Position numbers and translations under genes: made by a program. The notes beneath the pieces were generated by a model, which saw only the letters and a list, made by a program, of their open reading frames with translations, ran no database searches and was not told where the DNA came from. This document shows, in pieces, positions 12,294-25,442 of a stretch of DNA of 64,000 bases; position 1 is the stretch's first letter; every line of letters begins with the position of its first letter. The DNA comes from Fasciola hepatica (lineage: Eukaryota; Platyhelminthes; Trematoda; Plagiorchiida; Fasciolidae). The stretch lies in contig CANUEZ040000103.1 of assembly GCA_948099385.1 (NCBI GenBank), positions 7,922,501-7,986,500 on the forward strand, written 5' to 3'.

Positions 12294-15060
12294 TAAGTTC
12301 ATTGACAAAAATATCACGGGCTCATTACCTCACCCATGTTTCACACGGCTAGCTCTGAGAACGCTGTGTTCTAGCGTGAATCTAGGGTTTCTCTTGGAAG
12401 TTGATACATTGCTGCATCCAGCAGCATCCTATGACAATCTATTCCACATAGGTACAACCTTATTTGCAAAAGGTTCAGCCCGTATTTCCAGCACTGAGTA
12501 TGCTCTCTGTAACTTATGACTGTGTCCCCTGGTGCCGCATCCAGGGGCAGAAATGAACAAATCATCCATGTCTATACCCGACAGACCCACTATCATCTTG
12601 AACGTTTCTATCAGGTCACCCTGCCCTCTACGCTGTTCTAGAGAGAAGAGATTAAGATCCTCTAGACGCTGGGCGTAAGTTCCCCCCACCCCCGTTGCTT
12701 CAGCCCATCCAAGCATTTCTTATCATTGTGATAACAGGGAGCCCATGCCTGCACACATTACTCCAGAAGAGGTCGCATCAAAACATTGTAAAACGGGAGG
12801 AAGACTTCTGGTTTTTTGCATGTGATATTGTTGTATCCTCTAGTTCATACCATCTGGCTGTATTGGCAACTCTCTGGCACTGCCTTGAAGGTTTGAAGTC
12901 CTGTGTGACTATCACACCTAGTTATTTTACCTTCGACACCCTTTGAAACGGAATATTGCTCGTTTCGTCCATGTTAGTGGTGAGGATTTGGTATTTGGCT
13001 AGATTTTGCGGTGAATCTTATCCTTATGCCCATCTGTGCACCGCATTTATATCCTGTGGTAAAGCGCTCCCCGCTATCTTCACATCATCTACAAGGATGA
13101 AACACGGGTAGCTCAGTTCTTCCGCTAGGTCATTTTTATACAAGAGGAAGAGCAAACGCCCCAGTACTGAACCCTGTGGCACACCACTGGTAACCGTCTC
13201 CGGTCTTGATAGATAATTCCTTACCTTGACACAGAAGCTACGATTCCCTGGAAAGCGTGCCACCCAATCTCTTGCTTTCCCGCTTATTCCAAAGATCTGC
13301 AATTTATAATCCAGCAAGCGATGACTCACAGAGTCGAAAGCTTTGTTGAAATCCAAATAAAAACACCCAATGTCTTACCTTCATCCAATCGTCTTGTGGT
13401 ATTGTCTAAAAACATCGGCAGGTTTAACAAACACGGTCAATTTTTAACAAACCCATGTTGCGCAAGTGTCAGTAGGACGTTAGTAACCAAATGCATGCAC
13501 AATTGCTTTGTACTTGAACTTTCCAGGCGCTTCAACGGCACTGATGTCAAGCGGGCCGGCCTATAATTCTCCGCCTTCTGCCTGGATCCTCTCCTATGTA
13601 TCACTATGACAATGGCCTTAAGCCAATCCTCTGGCATTTCATCCCCCTTTAGAGACGCTTCGTACAGCTGGGTAGTAGCCCCTGATAAGATATCGGAAAT
13701 AGGCTAAACAATCACCGCACGGATTGTATCCGGTCCGGCTGCTTTGTGCTTGCACAAAGATTTGAGTTTGTGGAGCACCTCCTCCTTACTTACAGTAAGC
13801 TCCTGAAGCACTGGCGTACTCCCTATATCTGATACCACCGAATTAGACAACTGGTCCTGACAACACACGCTCTTGAAGAACGCAAGTAAGTTTTCTGCCT
13901 TGTTTCTATTATCGAGAGCAACGCTTCCGTCGGAAACGTCCAAGAAACCTACGCTGTCACGCGTCGTTTTCTCGCACGGTACATAAGCGGAGAACTCATA
14001 GGATCTGTTTTCACTTTATTGGCTAGTTTGTTCTCATACTCGTAGTTTGCATCTCGTTGCAAGGCTTGTGCCCTGTTTCTAGCTGTCTTGTAAGAAGCCC
14101 ATGCGTAGTGCGTCCTATGAAGCTTGTAATGAGCTTATAGCCTTCTACAAGAGTTATTACTCTCGCAATCCTGGACTTCCAACAAGGCGTCTGGCTTCCA
14201 TTTCTTTGTTGTTTTAAGGCAGCAAACTCGTCTGTCAAGCTTGTTAGCCCGGCTATTATTGCCCTCCTTCTATTCTCCACAGATGGCCCCAGAACTTCCG
14301 GGTACCAAAATATGCTTCGTGAATTTACCCTCAGTTGATCCTCATCCACTCTAGCGTAGTTCCGGATCAACCCAGATCCTGGTTTGTTGTGCCTTACGGT
14401 GACCATCGCACGCAGGACTCCGTGATCGCTCTTCCTCAACGGCTTCTCTATCACCATGGAAGTGACATCAGATTGATACCTGGTTACCAGTAAATCCAGT
14501 GTATATGAACGTTGCCCATCGCGGAGTCGCGTTACTTTCCTTACTAACGTGATGGAGTGGTTTTGAAGCCACATCACCAGAGCATTTCCGGCGGTTCCCA
14601 TATGGGCACATTTATCGTCCCAGTTCATTTCTGGGAGGTTTATGTCTTCCAACAAAATGAAGCGTTGTGACCTACTAAACAACACTTGTAGAAGCTGGAA
14701 TAGTTATGTCTTCTTCCCTATCTGGTTGCGGTACTGTATAGACACAGACAACGCCTACCGGCCATCGGCCTAGGCGAACGCAACAGGCAGTGTCTTGTAT
14801 GTTGAATGTCACAAGTGTAAACGGGACCTTCCACGGATTTTACGCAGCCCTCACGAGAAGGAGTTACCCTCCATCCAGCCTATCGTCTATTTTATCTAGT
14901 CTGTAGGAGGTGTAACCACGAAGTTGCATGGCACTCTGGCCCTTTTTCAGCCACGTCTCCGTGATAGTTATGGTCACTACTCCATTTTTTCTATCCAGTA
15001 ATTCCCCCCGCACACCTATCTTTTTAGCTACCTGCACTTGTGTACCTTATGGTGGCACCT
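12294..15060 (-). pseudogene. CR1-like ORF2 (endonuclease plus RT), CR1-B, left copy
   Basis: Reading down the minus strand, the endonuclease starts near 15060 with TITITETWL, then RGYTSYRLDK and a DGG block. A frameshift near 14700 follows, then LLEDINLPEMNW (compare LLGDFNLPEINW), SYTLDLLVTRY and RKSDHGVLRAMV within 14023-14685. The RT pieces are HKAAGPDTI (13704-13943), AENYRPARLTSVPLK and LAQHGF (13437-13637), then MDFNKAFDSVSH, SGVPQGSVLGRLLFLLY and LVDDVKI in place of the FADD box (13024-13356). The C-terminus at 12429-12716 has the usual CR1 pattern (RLEDLNLFSLEQRR, GDLIETFK, TRGHSHKL, WNRLS). The 3' tail runs to about 12294. Several stops and frameshifts kill the frame. This copy is complete across the inner edge of the palindrome (14494/14495), unlike the right-arm copy. 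Confidence 0.9.
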
Positions 15061-15572
15061 TCTTCCAGGTCATCTGCTTTGACTATTCCCTTTTGGGCCG
15101 TTGTACCCTCGGGCGCGATTCCCGAGAAGACACGCAATGTTTTCGACCAACAGTCACTAAACCCGTATTTTCCCGAACCTTCAAGGCCTCATCGTGCATA
15201 TTATTGGTAGTACTGTCGAAAAAATCTCCTGGGGCTTCCCTTGTTTTATTACAAGGCCTTCTGTTGCCCCTCGATGGTGTCAGAACCGACTCTTGCACAA
15301 AGGTGTGGGTGTTCATGCAACGACTGTTGCTCAGCTTTCATCCGTATTAGTGACATTCCGTTTGATCTCTATTGGCGTCGCCGCCACTTACGTTCCCATT
15401 TCGGTCACCTACCCTCTCTTGATGACACGCGGTCGCTGCGAGTCCAATTGCTTTATACCCTCTGTGTGTACTTTTATGCATACTACCTCACTCGCCTAGA
15501 TTTTTACCTGGCAAGTTCACTATTGGCTGTCTAGCTTGGCTGCTGCTAACGACCGCTGCTTCAGGCGTAGAT

Positions 15573-16290
15573 TTGCTTATAGGTGTGACGTCAGCTTTCG
15601 CTATCATTAGAACCAGTCGCTTGAGCTCCAGTTTTATTGGATGCGGTGGATTTCATGCCGGTTCCACCTTTCCACTGAAGGTAGTGTCCGGCGCGATCCT
15701 TAAATACCCCCTATGGCGTGCTCAACTCTTGATGCCCGGCGTAGAAGTAGGTCTCTTGTGTATGTGCCGGCGAAGACGACAAGCAGGGGCCTCGGCTTTA
15801 GCGCGTTGTTTGCCTTCAAAAGCTCCACTCTACAGCACTTTGCGTACGTCAAGCTAAGAGATAGCCCCGTCACTCTCAGTAAATTTACAATGTGCCAATG
15901 TTCGGCTGCTTTTCTGATCCGCACCTCTTTAATCACTGGTTCCGCACAATTATGCGGGAGAAAAAGCTCACGCTTCCCAACAACTCCCTCAGTGATGACC
16001 CTCAATTTTTGAGCTATTCTTCAAGTCCCTCTGTCCTTTGTTTAAGCACCTCTAACTCTACCGGTTCTCAGGGTTTGTCCTCTGTCTTGTTACTGTCCGG
16101 CTTGCAATTTATTGCCTTCTGCTCGTTTTTCCTAGTAGCTGTGCGCGTTGCTATTACGGGGCCTTGTTGTAACCCTTGCACTATGCTTCCTACCGTGGCC
16201 CAGTTTTTCCTATCTAGTGATCCCTGTAGTATACGTGAGCATTCCTCTGTCAGAGCAACACAGCTAACACATATCCATTCCAGAGATTAG
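15573..16290 (-). pseudogene. CR1-B ORF1 region, broken
   Basis: This lies on the minus strand directly upstream of the CR1-B endonuclease. The frame at 15700-16005 ends with ALKPRPLLVVFAGTYTRD and LLLRRAS. That pattern (RPL-V-F, R-D-L-L-R-A) is typical of the RRM-like part of CR1/Pido-type ORF1 proteins. Further fragments at 15083-15316 probably belong to the ORF1 C-terminus or the inter-ORF region. The 5' end of the element is estimated near 16290 and is not sharply defined. This part exists only in the spacer, not in the right arm. Confidence 0.6.
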
Positions 16291-16299
16291 TGTTCCCTG

Positions 16300-19200
16300 A
16301 GCAGCTCATAGGTTTCTTGTTCATGGCAGAGCAGCGCTGGTGGTATCACTCATCGCACCCCAACATACTGTTTCCAACTACTAACCCCACGTGAATTTTC
16401 ACTGCAAATGATCGTCATGCTATCAGAGGGACCGAAAACGTGTAAACCAGGAAAAATCGTTACTAGCATATACTAATAACAGTAAGCTATTGTGCTAACT
16501 ACGTGAATAAACACAACTATCAAGCACACAACGAAAAAAACTCTGCCAAAAAGGCAGCACCTCACTAAAAACGAGCCAGTCGGAGTGAAAATTCCCCGAA
16601 TAAAAACATTACTTCAGCAAAAACTGCTATACGTAGTTTCTGCGAAATAACTATCGTTACTTCATACCAGGGCACACAAAAAAGGACGGAACAGAGCACT
16701 CCAAAAATTTAAACCGAGCGGAAAAACACCAGGTTAATAAACACAAAACAATTTTTCCTGCAGTATAGATTACATTGTAAATAACTCCGATGACGGTAGG
16801 TGGGATAAAAGCACAGCCAGTTATAAACGTCTCGCCTCGGCAACCAAAATAAGATTGCAATAAGCCCTAAAAAATAGTGCGGAGAATGTGTGCCTTCGAA
16901 AAGCGACAGCATCTTTGTCAGCAAAAATTCTCTTATCAAAGGAAAATGAAGCAATTTTAGGTGAGGCAGGTTGTAGCAGACGAGAGACTTGCAAAAACAG
17001 GTTTACAGGGGGGGGGGTTCAAACTCTGATTCCGTCAAGGAATTAAGCTCAAAAGCATCTAGTTTCGACGATTAGTTTAATTTGTGGATAAGTAATTAGT
17101 GCATGATGAGTCATGAAGGGCTCAAATGGACATTATTTAAGGTGTGGATATTGTAAATAGGTAGTTCTGCACTTTCACATAGAGCTGCGATCCGAAAGCT
17201 TACTGAATATCACGATACAAACCAATTTCACTTAATTAAATTCTCTGGAAGGGATTAGGGCCACAGACATATAAGAGGTCGAAATGAAGACGTCCTGGTC
17301 TTGGATTTAGTATGCCCCGCTCCGATCTAGTCTATCACAAACGGTCAACCATGCACGATCCGACACAATGTAATATGAAGTTTCACATGCTGATGAAAAG
17401 TAGTTTATCTTGGTACGGATAGGTGGAACCTCAAAGTGAAACTCTCTGAGAAAGAAAACAAGATTATCGGGTTGATGTATAGGGTGTGTATGTAACATAT
17501 TCAGCTTTAGCCACGATGTTAGTTCCTAATTATAATAACACTATGTGATAAGCCATTTTCTCACGTAAGTTGAATCAGAAAACGGTAAAATCACTACCAC
17601 GACATTAACGTCTGTGTCCAATAAGAGTGAATAACTTAAGCAATGTTTACAAAGCAAAAACTGAGACGCTTCCTGCATTGAGATTGCGTACTTCTTGCTG
17701 AACTACTGCGAAATACGGAGAAACCAGTTGGCAGGACCTCCAAGTGGGATGACAGGAGGAGCCGTGTATAGCAGACCGTGAGTTACATAGAGTGGATTTT
17801 AAGTAAACAAGCAATGAAATTTTCTGTAAACTCCCTGAAATATCACATTTACTGAATAAATCCCGACTACAATAATACCGTTCCGGATACCACCACATTG
17901 GCTGGGATCAAGGGAATACATATTGTTTCAATACTAACCGCCGAAGTACCGCAGTCAACCGGGTATCGAATCACGGATGCAAGTCATAGAACTAGTTAAC
18001 CGTCCAAAATATGTACCGTCCGTAATTGAACGGTAATGATTTGCTCATTCAAGAAACGATGCATTCATGTTAAACTTCAAAGCGAATCATTACGGATCAA
18101 GGGTCCCAACAAATATGAGGAATTTCTGAAGGAAGTTTGCCTGTTTATGATGGCTACTTACATTTTCGAGGCAAATCAGCTTGCCTGAGATGTTATGTAT
18201 ATCGTAGAGAATGAGGTTCAGTAGATGAAACTTTATTTTTTCCATATGTCAGTAGTTAGTGGGTGAATTTGTCAGTTATAATCAGGCAAGTCTATCCTTG
18301 ATTGGGAAATCATGGCAGAATATGAACCACTCCCATTTGATGAATATGAATAGCATGGTATCAGTTTTATATTACATGATAGTCAGCCTGATAAGCCTGG
18401 TAGTTTCGCTTCGTATTTCACAATCGATCGCCCGACTCTGACTCAAAGTGGGTTCTCACTGGATATACATTTCTGTTGGTTTCTAATCAGGATGGAACAA
18501 CTAGTTGACTGCACAGTGTTTCGTATTATTTTCCATTATGTGTGTGGTGTCATTATTGAATGATAAATGATATTGCGTTCCTAATGTGCTTGAGGATCAA
18601 GGAAGCTAATAACCGAGAATGGAGGAAAAACTGAATCCGCGAGCTACCAATCCATTTGTGATAGCTTCTCAGGGAAGCGGAAAATACCCACCTACTGAAA
18701 TAATGTTTTCAGAGGGCAATTAGATTGTGTCAAATGATTCTCAGGAATAAACTGGGCTGACTCTATTCCGGCATCCTCGTGACTCAGCTGAGATGGGAAA
18801 ACTTTGCATTTGATTGAAAGCTTTGAATGGTTAGGGGAAAGAATATATTTGCTCCTATCATCTGTGCTCCCAGAACGAGAAATAGCCTGATTGCTACGGT
18901 GATTTAAGTGTTTTGTCACGGAGAAGACATGTGAACTAGTACGGCAATGTATTTGTTTTAAATAAGCGTACAGATTACGGCAATAATAGACGATAAAGGT
19001 GGATGAAAGCACATAAACAAGCAGCAGTTGAGTTACAAGTGTACTAAGTAAGTGTCATAATTGTGCCAAATGTTGTTAAATGACAGACTTCGACCCAATG
19101 TCTGACTGTCAAAGTTGACGAGCATATAACGTATTCATAGTCTAAAGTGGGATGAACCGCTTTTGCACGGTGATCTCAGTTGGATTGGAATCAATATCGT

Positions 19201-19860
19201 TTATTCGATCACATGTTGGATTACATGGAATTTGCAAAATAATAGTTCAACTTGTTAAATATATCACAGCAAATCACCAAATATCCTTCCATTTTTATCT
19301 TGAAATCGTAATATTGTTGGCTTGAACCAATGACAGAGAGCTCTGGCCAGGTCATCTACATAATTTAACTAGCTCTTCAACTCCTAGATTGTCCTTCCAC
19401 CAGTCGACTTATTCACCGATGGAATTGTGTACATGTATTTGATCAACTTGTTTCGTGCGGACAGCGCCATATTTTAACTCCGTCATCACCAAAATGTTCA
19501 ATTCCATCTGTCATGTTGAGGTCCGAAGCCGATTACCACGGAAATAAGGAATACCTGTTGAAACCGGGGACCACAAAGAACATTGAGATTTTTGTGCTCT
19601 ACATGGAACCGTTTTAGGTTTGATAAGATAGTTCGTTGACACATTGCTTCAGGATGCGGTTCGAGTTGTTATGCTGGAACAGTGTGTGAAAACGTGATCT
19701 TTTTAGTAACGCAGGTCCTCCGTTGATTATGACTTTCAGTGGCTTGGCGTTGATTTTGCCTTATGCGTATGAATGCTCGTGATATGGTGCATGCACTTCT
19801 TTCCACGACCAAGCATCGTTGGACGAAATTGGTAATAGGTTTATATCTTTGATTGCTCTC
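16300..19860. other. Spacer DNA with no assigned gene
   Basis: Only short frames are present, such as the minus-strand ones at 17647-17898 and 18692-19012. I recognise none of them and see no RNA gene, CRISPR or transposon. Introns or intergenic DNA are equally possible. Confidence 0.5.
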
Positions 19861-19861
19861 A

Positions 19862-21130
19862 AACCAAGAACTGATGGTGGACCTGTGGAATGAAACATTT
19901 TAGTGCATCTAATTCACCATTGTCTGCTTGAGCTTTCAACTCACATTCAATCCGCAGAACAAATTGGTAATTCATTACATTCTTATTGGTAACCACCTCC
20001 TTCTTCAGTTGTTTCACAGGAAACAGCTCAATCAAAACGCTTTGTGGAAAAAAACGATTCTGTGATTCCTGTATCGATTTCGATTGTGTGCTTCACAACA
20101 CCAGCAAATAAGATAGCCTCTAGAATGAAGATGTGAGCAGCAGGTTGGAGATGAATCGATAGATTGGGAAGACTACCACCACCTGGTGTTGACTGAATCA
20201 CGTAACAAACCACTCCTCTGCACAGCCTCACCGAAGATATGATAGATAACCACACGAAATCGGCAGGTAGAGCACAAGTGGATTTCATCACATGACATGC
20301 ATCGGTTGAAGGATTCAAAGTTTTTAATGGTACTGGTCCGACTGGTCAGGTTTATCCAGGCTTGACAGTCATGACTTATGCAACGGTCTCGATTTTTGTC
20401 CTGGTTGTCTCAGTGGTTGCATTATTGCTGTCGTGCTGCTCACATATCCAGTGAGCAGATGAAAAATGTAACTTTTCTGCTCCTACAACCTTTGCCTTAT
20501 AGTTGTGACGTTGATCTCAACAGTGGGTTGGTCTCGGAGATGTATCTTCAAATGTTTGCCAAGGTTACAATGGGATACTTGTTTATGTAGTAATAGAATT
20601 AAATCTCGACACTACGTGTTTCCACTTCAAACTAATAAACTGAATTCAGCCCGCTGCACGGTGCGGGAATTTACTGGGAGAATATGGTTCAGCAGTAGTT
20701 TCTTCAGCTATTCAGTTGACAGTTGTGTAGGCGCCACAGGAGATACTAAGTCAGTAAATAGAGCATATTTGTCGATACCACCAGCAATGGAAACCAGAAC
20801 TAACTCACATTATTTTTCTCCTTTACGAATAGCATACCACAGCTCAAAACATTCCCCTTACTAATCAATTTCACTTGAATTACGTTGTGGTTCAACAGTT
20901 CAATTGACATAATTTTCACGCCGCGAAGCCTTGTCCGGTGAAATTGAATCAAAAGCCACGTGAACTATCCATCGGATGTATTGGTTTTTATTTAGTGTGT
21001 AACCCATGACAGTAAATATTGAAAGTATTAGGCTTGACCCACTGTTAACCTCTAAATCCGGGTATATTTGTAAGGAATTTCTTTGATCAGATGCAGTCAG
21101 ATAGTTTGTATATGTCTGAACATACACCAA
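19862..21130 (-). CDS. Candidate multi-exon gene, possibly divergent T-box-like (low confidence)
   Basis: Three minus-strand open segments lie in an order that could encode pieces of a T-box domain. The first, about 21117-20900, is preceded by a TTCAG acceptor and reads TNYLTASDQRNSLQIYPDLE. It resembles the T-box stretch with TEM, GRRMFP and K-V. The second, 20318-20028, contains GGGSLPNLSIHLQPAAHI, which resembles GGGQIMLNSLHKYEPRIHI of Brachyury-type domains. The third, about 20045-19862, has NYQFVLRIECELK, loosely like AYQNEKITQLK. Splice donors are weak and many invariant T-box residues are absent. By-eye matching of this family is permissive (see the rejected entry at 15573-15857), so this is a hypothesis. 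It could equally be unrelated small exons or chance frames. Confidence 0.2.
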
Positions 21131-22115
21131 GTAAGACGAACTACAGACGGACTATTTACTGGTTGGTGGTGATCAGATTTGTGAGCCCTACAATAAGAGG
21201 TTCTTTGTGAATGCACGTTGATGCTTGCACAACAAAGCGTTTGGTTTCAAAAATCGTTTACAGCTAGAGAGGTGGTTAGAGAGAAATCAGGATTGAATTA
21301 TTCCACAAAGTATAACAAAGAACGACTCCCATATCCGCAGGAGGGTCACTATCTGACTCTTGCTCAATCAAACCATTTTTGTGCCCACATTACCTGTGAA
21401 ACCCTTTTGGGCTTCAAGATGTCAGTGACGGTGAAATGGGCCCAGCTCATCTATATTCCTAAGTTGTGCTTCTAAACATGTATTAGATGTTTATTATTTC
21501 ATTGGCCTATCAAAGTAGTGATTGAAAAAAGACATATCCACTGCATCCAGAGGCGAAATAAATAAGTCAGCGTAAAACGCATAGCCTCACTAGAAGAAGA
21601 TGAGTATGAATTGTTTTTTGCACTGTGCAAGTTAAGTCGGGAAAATGAAGTAAAGCCATTGCCACTTAGAAAACGATCGAAAACAGAAAGAGTAATTAGG
21701 TGAAGGAAGCTGTAATTTTATATATGTAGAATGACGCTGACTGGTAGCAAAATCAGCAGTTAGGAAACCGCAGTCATCCCATATTGTCGTAGACTTTGAT
21801 ATGCAGCATTCTCGTGGAAACGGGAGATTTGAGGCGTGTACCCACAGAAAACTGTTCCTGTAATTGCATTCCACCGTTTCTGCTGTCTCCCTGGAGGCCT
21901 CAACAGCAGATTGGATAACTGTCTCTGGTATTATATCTGTGACCGTAACTCTATCTTTCGTCAAGCGTATCTTACTGGGCTCATGGTGACGCCCGTTCAC
22001 AAGAACCAAAGAAGGGCTCACCGCAAATCACACAGACAAAAGTTAAGCTGAAAAAGCCACGGACGATTCTCTTTGATGGACATAATTAAAGGAGTAGTCT
22101 GTTAGAGGATGAAGT

Positions 22116-22242
22116 TGGATGCAGCAATGTATCAACTTCCAAGAGAAACCCTAGATTCACGCTAGAACACAGCGTTCTCAGAGCTAGCCCAGTGAAACAT
22201 GGGTGAGGTAATGAGCCCGTGATATATTTTGTCAATGAACTT
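22116..22242 (+). repeat. 3' end of a CR1-B copy abutting the right arm
   Basis: This 127-base piece matches 24315-24440, the 3' tail of the CR1-B copy in the right arm, in the same orientation with only a few differences. It ends at CAATGAAC(TT), and the right arm begins in the middle of the CR1-B endonuclease at 22241. The last two T residues are shared by both sequences, giving a 2-base microhomology at the junction. Confidence 0.85.
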
Positions 22243-24440
22243 TACTGGTAACCAGGTATCAATCTGATGTCACTTCCATGGTGATAGAGAAGCCGTTGAG
22301 GAAGAGCGATCACGGAGTCCTGCGTGCGATGGTCACCGTAAGGCACAACAAACCAGGATCTGGGTTGATCCGGAACTACGCTAGAGTGGATGAGGATCAA
22401 CTGAGGGTAAATTCACGAAGCATATTTTGGTACCCGGAAGTTCTGGGGCCATCTGTGGAGAATAGAAGGAGGGCAATAATAGCCGGGCTAACAAGCTTGA
22501 CAGACGAGTTTGCTGCCTTAAAACAACAAAGAAATGGAAGCCAGACGCCTTGTTGGAAGTCCAGGATTGCGAGAGTAATAACTCTTGTAGAAGGCTATAA
22601 GCTCATTACAAGCTTCATAGGACGCACTACGCATGGGCTTCTTACAAGACAGCTAGAAACAGGGCACAAGCCTTGCAACGAGATGCAAACTACGAGTATG
22701 AGAACAAACTAGCCAATAAAGTGAAAACAGATCCTATGAGTTCTCCGCTTATGTACCGTGCGAGAAAACGACGCGTGACAGCGTAGGTTTCTTGGACGTT
22801 TCCGACGGAAGCGTTGCTCTCGATAATAGAAACAAGGCAGAAAACTTACTTGCGTTCTTCAAGAGCGTGTGTTGTCAGGACCAGTTGTCTAATTCGGTGG
22901 TATCAGATATAGGGAGTACGCCAGTGCTTCAGGAGCTTACTGTAAGTAAGGAGGAGGTGCTCCACAAACTCAAATCTTTGTGCAAGCACAAAGCAGCCGG
23001 ACCGGATACAATCCGTGCGGTGATTGTTTAGCCTATTTCCGATATCTTATCAGGGGCTACTACCCAGCTGTACGAAGCGTCTCTAAAGGGGGATGAAATG
23101 CCAGAGGATTGGCTTAAGGCCATTGTCATAGTGATACATAGGAGAGGATCCAGGCAGAAGGCGGAGAATTATAGGCCGGCCCGCTTGACATCAGTGCCGT
23201 TGAAGCGCCTGGAAAGTTCAAGTACAAAGCAATTGTGCATGCATTTGGTTACTAACGTCCTACTGACACTTGCGCAACATGGGTTTGTTAAAAATTGACC
23301 GTGTTTGTTAAACCTGCCGATGTTTTTAGACAATACCACAAGACGATTGGATGAAGGTAAGACATTGGGTGTTTTTATTTGGATTTCAACAAAGCTTTCG
23401 ACTCTGTGAGTCATCGCTTGCTGGATTATAAATTGCAGATCTTTGGAATAAGCGGGAAAGCAAGAGATTGGGTGGCACGCTTTCCAGGGAATCGTAGCTT
23501 CTGTGTCAAGGTAAGGAATTATCTATCAAGACCGGAGACGGTTACCAGTGGTGTGCCACAGGGTTCAGTACTGGGGCGTTTGCTCTTCCTCTTGTATAAA
23601 AATGACCTAGCGGAAGAACTGAGCTACCCGTGTTTCATCCTTGTAGATGATGTGAAGATAGCGGGGAGCGCTTTACCACAGGATATAAATGCGGTGCACA
23701 GATGGGCATAAGGATAAGATTCACCGCAAAATCTAGCCAAATACCAAATCCTCACCACTAACATGGACGAAACGAGCAATATTCCGTTTCAAAGGGTGTC
23801 GAAGGTAAAATAACTAGGTGTGATAGTCACACAGGACTTCAAACCTTCAAGGCAGTGCCAGAGAGTTGCCAATACAGCCAGATGGTATGAACTAGAGGAT
23901 ACAACAATATCACATGCAAAAAACCAGAAGTCTTCCTCCCGTTTTACAATGTTTTGATGCGACCTCTTCTGGAGTAATGTGTGCAGGCATGGGCTCCCTG
24001 TTATCACAATGATAAGAAATGCTTGGATGGGCTGAAGCAACGGGGGTGGGGGGAACTTACGCCCAGCGTCTAGAGGATCTTAATCTCTTCTCTCTAGAAC
24101 AGCGTAGAGGGCAGGGTGACCTGATAGAAACGTTCAAGATGATAGTGGGTCTGTCGGGTATAGACATGGATGATTTGTTCATTTCTGCCCCTGGATGCGG
24201 CACCAGGGGACACAGTCATAAGTTACAGAGAGCATACTCAATGCTGGAAATACGGGCTGAACCTTTTGCAAATAAGGTTGTACCTATGTGGAATAGATTG
24301 TCATAGGATGCTGCTGGATGCAGCAATGTATCAACTTCCAAGAGAAACCCTAGATTCACGCTAGAACACAGCGTTCTCAGAGCTAGCCGTGTGAAACATG
24401 GGTGAGGTAATGAGCCCATGATATTTTTGTCAATGAACTT
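22241..24440 (+). pseudogene. CR1-B, right-arm copy, 5'-truncated
   Basis: This is the same element as the left copy at 12294-14494, in mirror image. It starts abruptly just before the endonuclease SDH block and runs through the RT (RT start 22792-23031, GSRQKAENYRP at 23098-23298, catalytic region 23379-23711) and the C-terminus (24019-24306). Upstream ORF1 and the endonuclease N-terminus are absent and replaced by the 3' end of another CR1-B copy. Differences from the left copy are single bases only, for example 24241 and 24418. Confidence 0.9.
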
Positions 24441-24629
24441 ATGTCTATGAAGATGATACTGCCGGATGAATTCTGACTTTGAGACCAAACATTCAGCGCG
24501 TAGTGTTGGGAGCCAAGAAAACGCGCCGACAACACAACGATCTGGACGCTCGATTGCTCTCGGCCACTTTCGTCCTGTGGAAGCTGAACTGAACGGAACT
24601 GAACTTTTTTGCCGTGACGAATATTGATC

Positions 24630-24809
24630 ATATGATTCATCATGCAGCTTCAACTTTCAACTCACCATTGATAACCATGGAAGCACTGTACAGCTGTTTC
24701 ATCCTTGTTGGGAATCATCAGCAGTGCACATCCACCGAGCCCCCACGGGGACTCGAACCCGGGATGAACGATTGTGAATCGAACACCTTAACCACAAGGC
24801 TATCCGGGC
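24630..24809 (-). repeat. tRNA-derived SINE, right-arm mirror copy
   Basis: This is the mirror of 11926-12105, with the tRNA-like head at 24736-24809 read on the minus strand and the same box A and box B. I saw no difference from the left arm. Confidence 0.7.
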
Positions 24810-24923
24810 TGGCTCTCAAAGGTTTGTTGAACATCTACACTACATGATATAGCACCCTTCCGTCACTGGCTTTGAACGGTAACAACCCGCTTCCCACACA
24901 GCGATCGACTCCCATGATGAATG

Positions 24924-25021
24924 GCACTGCTGATGATTCCCAACAAGGATGAAACAGCTGTACAGTGCTTCCATGGTTTTCAATGGTGAGTTGAACGTTG
25001 AAGCTGCATGATGAATCATAT
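24924..25021 (+). repeat. Inverted SINE body, right-arm mirror copy
   Basis: This is the mirror of 11714-11811. With 24630-24727 it forms a 98-base inverted pair, nested inside the much larger palindrome. Confidence 0.8.
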
Positions 25022-25190
25022 TATACAAATCTAATCTCCTACTACTCAATTGCGAATATTGATCAGTTAGGAAATGCCGGAGTACTCTGTCGATTCTGTG
25101 AAATTTTTATGTTCGCAATCGGAACACGAAAGTTTATCAAGGAACAAGTAAAAAAAGATAAATTGGATTTACGCTTTAGCTTGTAGAATA

Positions 25191-25442
25191 TTGAAGAAAC
25201 ATCATGTTGGATGTAAAGTGGCTGTTCGGCGACAGAGAATATCAAAAATGTGCATCATTATTATTCTCGCTTCTAAAGTGCGCTTAGTTATTGGATACTT
25301 CGATGATCTGAAAGGCCTTGTCCTGTGTGAGGAATATGACCAACCTGAAGTCATGCTACTACAAGAAACCTGGTTCGGTGAAAGTATTGGTGACGAAGTC
25401 TTCCCTCTGGATGTTCTCAGTCTTGAATTCTTGAAGTCTTGA
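25191..25442 (+). pseudogene. Orphan endonuclease fragment, right-arm mirror
   Basis: This is identical in translation to 11293-11544, with the same MLLQETW block. It is present only because the arm was duplicated. Confidence 0.55.

Larger units (their letters stand above)
1..14494. repeat. Left arm of giant inverted repeat
   Basis: This segment is the reverse complement of 22241-36734; position x pairs with 36735-x. The constant sum holds for every reading frame I compared from 64 to 14494, so there is no net insertion or deletion across the arm. The inner edge is sharp: the bases through 14494 match, and the next base does not. The outer edge is not visible, because pairing is still perfect at position 1. 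The left arm carries the uninterrupted CR1-B copy across the inner edge, so this arm looks like the parental side. Confidence 0.97.
14495..22240. other. Spacer between the two palindrome arms
   Basis: This 7746-base segment separates the arms. Its left end carries the 5' half of CR1-B. Its right end (22116-22242) is the 3' end of another CR1-B copy in plus orientation. About 16300-22110 lacks recognisable retroelements and is AT-richer than the arms, with a run of ten G at 17008-17017. The only candidate coding signal I see there is the set of minus-strand frames listed at 19862-21130. Confidence 0.9.

Noticed and set aside
15573..15857. Plus-strand frame with a STFPLKVVSG...LKY stretch that looks like the T-box R-M-F-P...K-V-x-V-S-G...K-Y block
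   Set aside because: It is antisense to the CR1-B ORF1 and so is a chance match. I keep it as a negative control showing that by-eye T-box matching has a real false-positive rate.
21218..21475. 85-codon plus-strand frame with FCAHITCET, resembling a T-box segment before F-I-A-V-T
   Set aside because: It is a single isolated match with no ordered neighbours and no clear splice sites.
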